A stretch of 34,602 nt of DNA from Gammaproteobacteria bacterium. GTDB lineage: Bacteria; Pseudomonadota; Gammaproteobacteria; Pseudomonadales; Azotimanducaceae. The stretch covers positions 3,101 through 37,702 of the forward strand of contig DTZW01000086.1 in assembly GCA_012961165.1 (NCBI GenBank), in the 5' to 3' direction. The translations under genes were made by a program, and so were the position numbers. Below the pieces are notes generated by a model, which worked only from the letters and a program-made list of their open reading frames with translations, did no database searches and was not told where the DNA came from. Below are positions 30,933 through 34,602 of the stretch, in pieces. Every line of letters begins with the position of its first letter. Within the stretch, counting starts at the first letter, position 1.

Positions 30933-31400
30933 CTAATCATCTCCCTCCAACCACTGAAACACTTCCACGGTATAACCGCCAGGATCTCTCACCAGAAAGG
31001 CGCGGATCGGTGCGTGTTCGTTGTTGTAAATGTGCTTGATGAAGGTGGTGCGCTTGTCGGCCTTAAAGCGCGCGTACCAGGCGTCTACTTCCTCTGTGAC
31101 GATGCTCAACATTACGGCATTGTCAGGTTGCGCTTTGTGGAAGCTGCCTTCGCTTTCCTGGATCAAGCCAACGAAGGAAGTAGGAGTGAGCTGATATATT
31201 TTTGACCAGTCCTGATTGAAGGTTTTTTTCAGGCCCAAGGTGTTCTCGTAAAAAGGCACCGCAGCAGACAGATCTTTGTAGTACAGCATTACTATGTTTT
31301 CTTTAATGGAAAAGGCTGGCATTTTGCCCTCCGCCAGCGAGGGTGTTGCGGTGAATAGCAGCACCCCTGTTAAGGTTATCAATCGTATGAGAAATACCAT
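30933..31400 (-). CDS. Exported VOC (glyoxalase-fold) protein
   Basis: A 155-residue protein from ATG 31400. Residues 1-23 are a signal peptide ending SLA, unusual because most VOC proteins are cytosolic. The mature part is one VOC module of the expected beta-alpha-beta-beta-beta repeats: MLYYKDLSAAVPFYENTLGLKK, then FVGLIQE and the C-terminal RDPGGYTVEVFQWLEG. The possible metal ligands are few; Glu in VEVF is the usual C-terminal ligand, while the N-terminal His is not evident. It could be a binding protein or metal-dependent enzyme in the periplasm. It starts 11 nt after the stop of the family-A exported protein, so the two form an operon. Confidence 0.85.
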   Translation of the reverse strand: MVFLIRLITLTGVLLFTATPSLAEGKMPAFSIKENIVMLYYKDLSAAVPFYENTLGLKKTFNQDWSKIYQLTPTSFVGLIQESEGSFHKAQPDNAVMLSIVTEEVDAWYARFKADKRTTFIKHIYNNEHAPIRAFLVRDPGGYTVEVFQWLEGDD

Positions 31401-31411
31401 GGTGTTTGCTC

Positions 31412-32281
31412 TTATCGGTCGGTTTGCCCCGTGTCCATTGGCGGCATGGAATCAAGACACTCATTACTTTGTGCTTCTCCCAGAGTGACAAGGTCGAGGT
31501 AAGTGGCGGTGGCATAGGAGCTGAATATTGGGACTCCCTCGGCCATGCGACTGTCCACTACGTGCGGGAATTCCACGAAAATCGAATAGGGATGTCCGGG
31601 TTTCAGTTTGCTGGTATCCACGGTGACTTCTTGTGACTTCCAGGTCATGTAGGGGCCCTTGAAGGGCAATCCGGTATGTACGATGCGCGCGCCGGTGCAA
31701 TCCTGCATGACGACAAAAATCATGTCGTCAACAATGCCGCGTGGGTCGTCGCGCCCGTTAGAGTACTCGCTCCAACTGATGGTGAGAGTCTGGTCCGGGT
31801 CAAGTTTATCGGGGGCGACTGCATTGCCTCCCTGGGATAGGTGGATTGTGATCGGTTCGGGAATTTCGGTTGCACCGCTGTCACCGGCCAGGTTCAGTTG
31901 CTGATTTACGATGTGCACTTTATCGGTTTTGACCGACAGCCGGTAAAGGCCATTGGGATGGGTTTTGTCGGCTTCTTCTACGGTATCGAAGTGGCCGCCC
32001 TCAATATAGTGGTTGCTCTCGCGCTTTTCATAAAACCTCGCCGAGGAACTCACACCATCACGCCTGAGGCTGCCCGTTACAGGTGTGTCGGGGTTGTGCG
32101 GAAACACTTCGGAAAAGAAATGGTAGTTCAGACGGGTGAGCTCACCATCGCGGTTCTGTGAGTAGTTGGACGACTTAACCAGCACAATAAAATACAGCCC
32201 GGTATCCGGCGTTGCTGCCTGGGAGGTGGCCACAGCGGCGAAAAACATAGCGCAAAAAAATCGAACAGCAGGTTTCCACAT
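31412..32281 (-). CDS. Exported protein, family A (paralogue of the 9688 lipoprotein)
   Basis: A 289-residue protein from ATG 32281 (AGGAACC upstream) with a signal peptide of about 22 residues (ending SQA) and no lipobox, so it is soluble in the periplasm, unlike its lipidated paralogue. Shared blocks include KSSNYSQNRDGELTRLNYHF (paralogue: GKTSNHRQSHSGEVSVLNFH), IHLSQGGNAVAPDKLDPDQ, SWSEY, DDPRGIVDDMIFVVM and DC-x-G-x-R-x2-H-x-G-x-PF, and SSYATATYLDL. The conserved Asp-Asp after GIV and the DC..H..G segment are candidates for ligand or metal binding. Function unknown. Paired with the VOC protein, and divergent from the CDGSH/cupin gene across 131 bp. Confidence 0.8.
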   Translation of the reverse strand: MWKPAVRFFCAMFFAAVATSQAATPDTGLYFIVLVKSSNYSQNRDGELTRLNYHFFSEVFPHNPDTPVTGSLRRDGVSSSARFYEKRESNHYIEGGHFDTVEEADKTHPNGLYRLSVKTDKVHIVNQQLNLAGDSGATEIPEPITIHLSQGGNAVAPDKLDPDQTLTISWSEYSNGRDDPRGIVDDMIFVVMQDCTGARIVHTGLPFKGPYMTWKSQEVTVDTSKLKPGHPYSIFVEFPHVVDSRMAEGVPIFSSYATATYLDLVTLGEAQSNECLDSMPPMDTGQTDR

Positions 32282-32412
32282 AGGTAGGTTCCTAAATAGA
32301 TGTCAGGCCAATGGCGCGCCGGCCATGGTCAGTAGTGCGGCAAAATTTGTGGTGAATTGTTGTCGCTGCATTGTAGAATTCTTGTTCTTATTGCAGATAA
32401 CGAGTCAATCGC

Positions 32413-33471
32413 GTGGATCAGCCCATAGTAGCCCAATACAAACCTTACCGCATAGATGTGGAGGAGGGCGAGACGTACCTGTGGTGCAGTTGTGGCCTGA
32501 GCAAGTCGCAGCCCTTCTGTGACAAGTCACATGTAGGCACCGATTTTAAACCGTTGCGTTTCCAGGTAACCGAATCGCGTACGCTCCTGTTTTGCGGATG
32601 CAAGCACACTCGGGGACAGCCCTTGTGCGATGGCAGCCACAACGATCTGACCGAAGAATATGCTGGCGATGATCGCTCGCTGGAAGAGCTGCTGTCGCTC
32701 ACAGAGGAAGTGGCATTCGATCCGTCTGGCCGGGCGATGTTGGATGGTGATTGCTACGTACAGAAACCTGCCAGTTTGAATTGGGTACCCGAAGGGGGCT
32801 TGCAGGTGGCGCCCCTTATTACCGGCGATGACAATGCAAAAAACCTTGGCCAGTACTACGCACGGCTGTCTGGCGGCAACAGCGAACCCCGCCGCTATCC
32901 GGGCTCGGAGGTTGTTCTATTTGGCATGTCCGGCCGTGGCGAGGTCAGGATATCCGGCAGGCCCTTTGGCATCGAAGCACAATCTGGGGTGCATATTCGA
33001 GCAGATGAGTCCTTCGAGGTTAGCTGCGATTCAGGCGAGGAGCTGTCGTTCCTCGTCACGGTGTGTCCCGGCCATTCAGAAGCTGAGATTCTGGCGGCGC
33101 CATTGGAAAATTTTGCAGAGGACTATCCCGAGCGGGCCTTCAGTTGCGACGATAGCAAGCGCAATAGCATGGCAGATAGGTTCTACCAGGTGTTAATCGG
33201 CGAAGATACCGGCAGCGCTGAGGTATCCCAGTTTATTGGGGAGGTCCCTAAATCCAAGGCGGCGCCTCATCGTCATCTCTATGAGGAAGCCATTGTAATT
33301 CTCAGTGCTTGCGGCACGATGTGGACCGAGACTCGACGAGCGCCCGTGGAAACTGGCGATATTATTTTCCTGCCCGCTGAGCAGGAGCATTCTCTGGAAT
33401 GTACCGAGGATTCCGGCATGGTTCTGGCCGGCCACTTCTATCCCTCGGGTGAGCCAAATATCAATTATTGA
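32413..33471 (+). CDS. Double CDGSH iron-sulfur / double cupin fusion protein
   Basis: A 352-residue protein from GTG 32413. Two CDGSH-type [2Fe-2S] motifs lie at the N-terminus: Cys25, Cys27, Cys36, His40 (WCSCGLSKSQPFCDKSH) and Cys61, Cys63, Cys72, His76 (FCGCKHTRGQPLCDGSH). Two cupin modules follow. The first, at about residues 150-225, lacks clear metal His residues. The second, at about 275-345, has PHRHLYEE and a late His in EQEHSLE, the classic cupin metal set. The three-Cys-one-His clusters would relay electrons or sense redox state, and the cupin could be a dioxygenase or small-molecule sensor. No signal peptide, so cytosolic. The ribosome-binding sequence is poor; ATG options are not better placed. 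Confidence 0.88.
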   Translation: MDQPIVAQYKPYRIDVEEGETYLWCSCGLSKSQPFCDKSHVGTDFKPLRFQVTESRTLLFCGCKHTRGQPLCDGSHNDLTEEYAGDDRSLEELLSLTEEVAFDPSGRAMLDGDCYVQKPASLNWVPEGGLQVAPLITGDDNAKNLGQYYARLSGGNSEPRRYPGSEVVLFGMSGRGEVRISGRPFGIEAQSGVHIRADESFEVSCDSGEELSFLVTVCPGHSEAEILAAPLENFAEDYPERAFSCDDSKRNSMADRFYQVLIGEDTGSAEVSQFIGEVPKSKAAPHRHLYEEAIVILSACGTMWTETRRAPVETGDIIFLPAEQEHSLECTEDSGMVLAGHFYPSGEPNINY

Positions 33472-33479
33472 GGTAGATC

Positions 33480-33632
33480 ATGGAATTAACTGTCCCGGAG
33501 CCGGCAGTAGCGCACCCGGTTTTTATTCATGCTGATTCAGCTCCCATAGTTTTGCATACACATCTTGAAGAACTGACGGGACTACCACAGTCTTTTCGGA
33601 AGTGTGGCCGTAAACCAAAGACGGAATTGTAA
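33480..33632 (+). CDS. Short hypothetical protein, probably a truncated gene
   Basis: ATG 33480 lies 8 nt after the CDGSH/cupin stop, with GAGG well spaced upstream. The frame gives 50 residues (MELTVPEPAVAHPVFIHADS...) and ends in a basic KCGRKPKTEL. The sequence just after the stop resembles the flank of a REP/IS200-like element, so the gene may have been cut there. No family recognised. Confidence 0.4.
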   Translation: MELTVPEPAVAHPVFIHADSAPIVLHTHLEELTGLPQSFRKCGRKPKTEL

Positions 33633-33658
33633 ATTTTACTCCGACCCCAATTATTCTA
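33630..33658. repeat. Possible REP/IS200-like element flank
   Basis: The sequence AAATTTTACTCCGACCCCAA, whose reverse complement is TTGGGGTCGGAGTAAAATTT, resembles a short sequence that often flanks REP-associated transposase elements in gammaproteobacteria. No transposase is present. Recognition is from memory. Confidence 0.3.
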
Positions 33659-34602
33659 CAGATATGGATTGGCTTCCATAAAAATACTGGAGGCAAGAAG
33701 ATCGTTACTGAAATCTATCAATGATATGTAATTGATATCACCGATAGGTTCAGCCACTGGTGCCAGGGTTGATTTGCTGTTTGACATTAAGCCTTCCTGA
33801 GCGGACAGCTCCAGGGGATCGAGAACTATTTTATCGACGGCATTGTCAGGAGCGCGATGGACACCATCCAGCACAGGACCGTCGATCATATCGCCTTCGT
33901 CATCCAGCAAATCGGCAACGTCGATTGCCTCGTTGGACTGCTCAAGTTTTTGTTCATTTGTAAGGCTAGACACATTATCGAGATTGATACTGTTTTCCAG
34001 CAGTATGTCCATTTCGATAGCAGCGTTTACTAGACCATCTGCTACCTCACTACTCGCAACATCGTTGTCCTGCAACTCGTGAGTGCGCTCAGTGTTTGGG
34101 GTTAGCTTGAGTAGAATTTCATCGCTGAGAAGCAATGTCGCCTCGCCATCAGTATATAGTCTGAATAACTCCTCTCCTCGACCGGCATCCAGCAGCATTT
34201 CACCCGATGAGGCAAAGTCCCCCTCCAGTCTCACCCCGTCCCCATCGTTGCCGAGGACAATGAGGCTGTTTTCAATGCCGGTCAGATCATTGTCACCATC
34301 GACAATACGTGCGATTGCCTTTGCATCAAGATCGATGACATCTGCATCTTCATCATCAAGCGTGATGATTTCAACCCTATCAATTCGCGTTCCCTGAATC
34401 TCTCGATAGTCAACATCTTCACTGACAACAAGCGTATCAACGCCTGCCCCTCCATCAACCCTTTTAAATTCTGTGCCCACCGTGATCTGATCATCACCGG
34501 CTTGCGCATAGATAATGTCCTGGTCTCCCAGGGAGGTAATAACGTCGTCACCGGCGCCCGCTGTAATGACATTGCGCAATGAACTGCCAACAATAATGTC
34601 TG
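33656..34602 (-). CDS. RTX-like Ca2+-binding secreted protein, C-terminal part
   Basis: The frame is open to the right edge, so the N-terminus lies outside. Near the edge are RTX-type nonapeptide repeats: ITAGAGDDVITSLGDQDIIYAQAGDDQI and VDGGAGVDTLVV (G-G-x-G-x-D-x-h-x), which bind Ca2+ and fold outside the cell. The rest is strongly acidic (Asp/Glu-rich), as in type I-secreted adhesins and large exoproteins, and ends LIDFSNDLLASSIFMEANPYL. The C-terminal hydrophobic/acidic stretch may be the secretion signal. A near-identical fragment of its tail lies at 4947-5039. Secretion genes are not in view. Confidence 0.82.
   Translation of the reverse strand, partial: DIIVGSSLRNVITAGAGDDVITSLGDQDIIYAQAGDDQITVGTEFKRVDGGAGVDTLVVSEDVDYREIQGTRIDRVEIITLDDEDADVIDLDAKAIARIVDGDNDLTGIENSLIVLGNDGDGVRLEGDFASSGEMLLDAGRGEELFRLYTDGEATLLLSDEILLKLTPNTERTHELQDNDVASSEVADGLVNAAIEMDILLENSINLDNVSSLTNEQKLEQSNEAIDVADLLDDEGDMIDGPVLDGVHRAPDNAVDKIVLDPLELSAQEGLMSNSKSTLAPVAEPIGDINYISLIDFSNDLLASSIFMEANPYL
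33720..33812. repeat. 93-bp direct duplication, copy B
   Basis: This copy lies within the coding region of the RTX-like protein and matches 4947-5039 at 91 of 93 positions by eye. Confidence 0.9.

Noticed and set aside
30794-31039. 81-codon plus-strand frame overlapping the VOC gene
   Set aside because: It lies mostly antisense to the VOC gene and has no domain.
1-34602. CRISPR arrays, tRNA or rRNA genes, intact transposases, phage genes
   Set aside because: None seen on either strand. The short tandem repeats at 3559-3628 lack the spacer structure of a CRISPR array.

Overview
The window looks like an accessory, catabolism-rich stretch of a marine gammaproteobacterial chromosome, probably Cellvibrionales-like (Halieaceae/Spongiibacteraceae type). 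The reasons are moderate GC, a TonB-dependent receptor, a CTPSR-type sulfatase, a carbon-nitrogen hydrolase, a nitrogen-compound operon, an LLM flavoenzyme, CDGSH/cupin proteins and an RTX-type secreted protein. The taxonomic guess is inference from gene content; no rRNA or tRNA gene is visible.

Layout. 1-5085: the end of a sialidase-like protein, a truncated hypothetical, small exported proteins, an SDR, a DUF805 membrane protein and several short repeats and remnants. 5086-6567: a GPH-family sugar/cation symporter on the minus strand. 6976-15930: a compact divergent island. On the minus strand it reads reductive dehalogenase-like protein, lipoprotein, Nramp-like transporter, LLM oxidoreductase, TIGR04076 protein. 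On the plus strand it reads MarR regulator, PrnB/IDO-superfamily protein, kynureninase-like PLP enzyme, aromatic amino acid permease. A 21-bp perfect inverted repeat sits between the two arms. 16002-16205: a truncated epoxide hydrolase N-terminus ending in a repeat that recurs at 29243.

16511-22306 is a five-gene minus-strand operon: FAD oxidoreductase, nitrilase-family hydrolase, small membrane protein, ThDP enzyme, HisC-like aminotransferase. It is divergent from a GntR/FCD regulator (22535), which is followed by an SDR remnant, a DUF819 membrane protein and a TonB-dependent receptor (25180) with a clear terminator. A sulfatase follows (27755). A TTAAT-CCC-ATTA motif occurs twice in the divergent region and again upstream of the receptor, suggesting one regulon. 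29600-34602 holds a stand-alone MetF-like protein, the tail of a broken MFS gene, an exported VOC protein paired with a second member of the 9688-10590 exported family, a double-CDGSH/double-cupin protein, and the C-terminus of an RTX-like secreted protein whose tail is partly duplicated at 4947-5039.

The strongest candidate for an undescribed system is 6976-15930. The permease would import an aromatic amino acid, the haem IDO/PrnB-like enzyme and the kynureninase-like enzyme would open and cleave its ring, and the cytosolic reductive dehalogenase-like corrinoid/Fe-S protein would remove halogen, all under a MarR repressor. A halogenated tryptophan or related marine haloaromatic amino acid is the natural hypothesis. 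The substrate is inferred, not shown.
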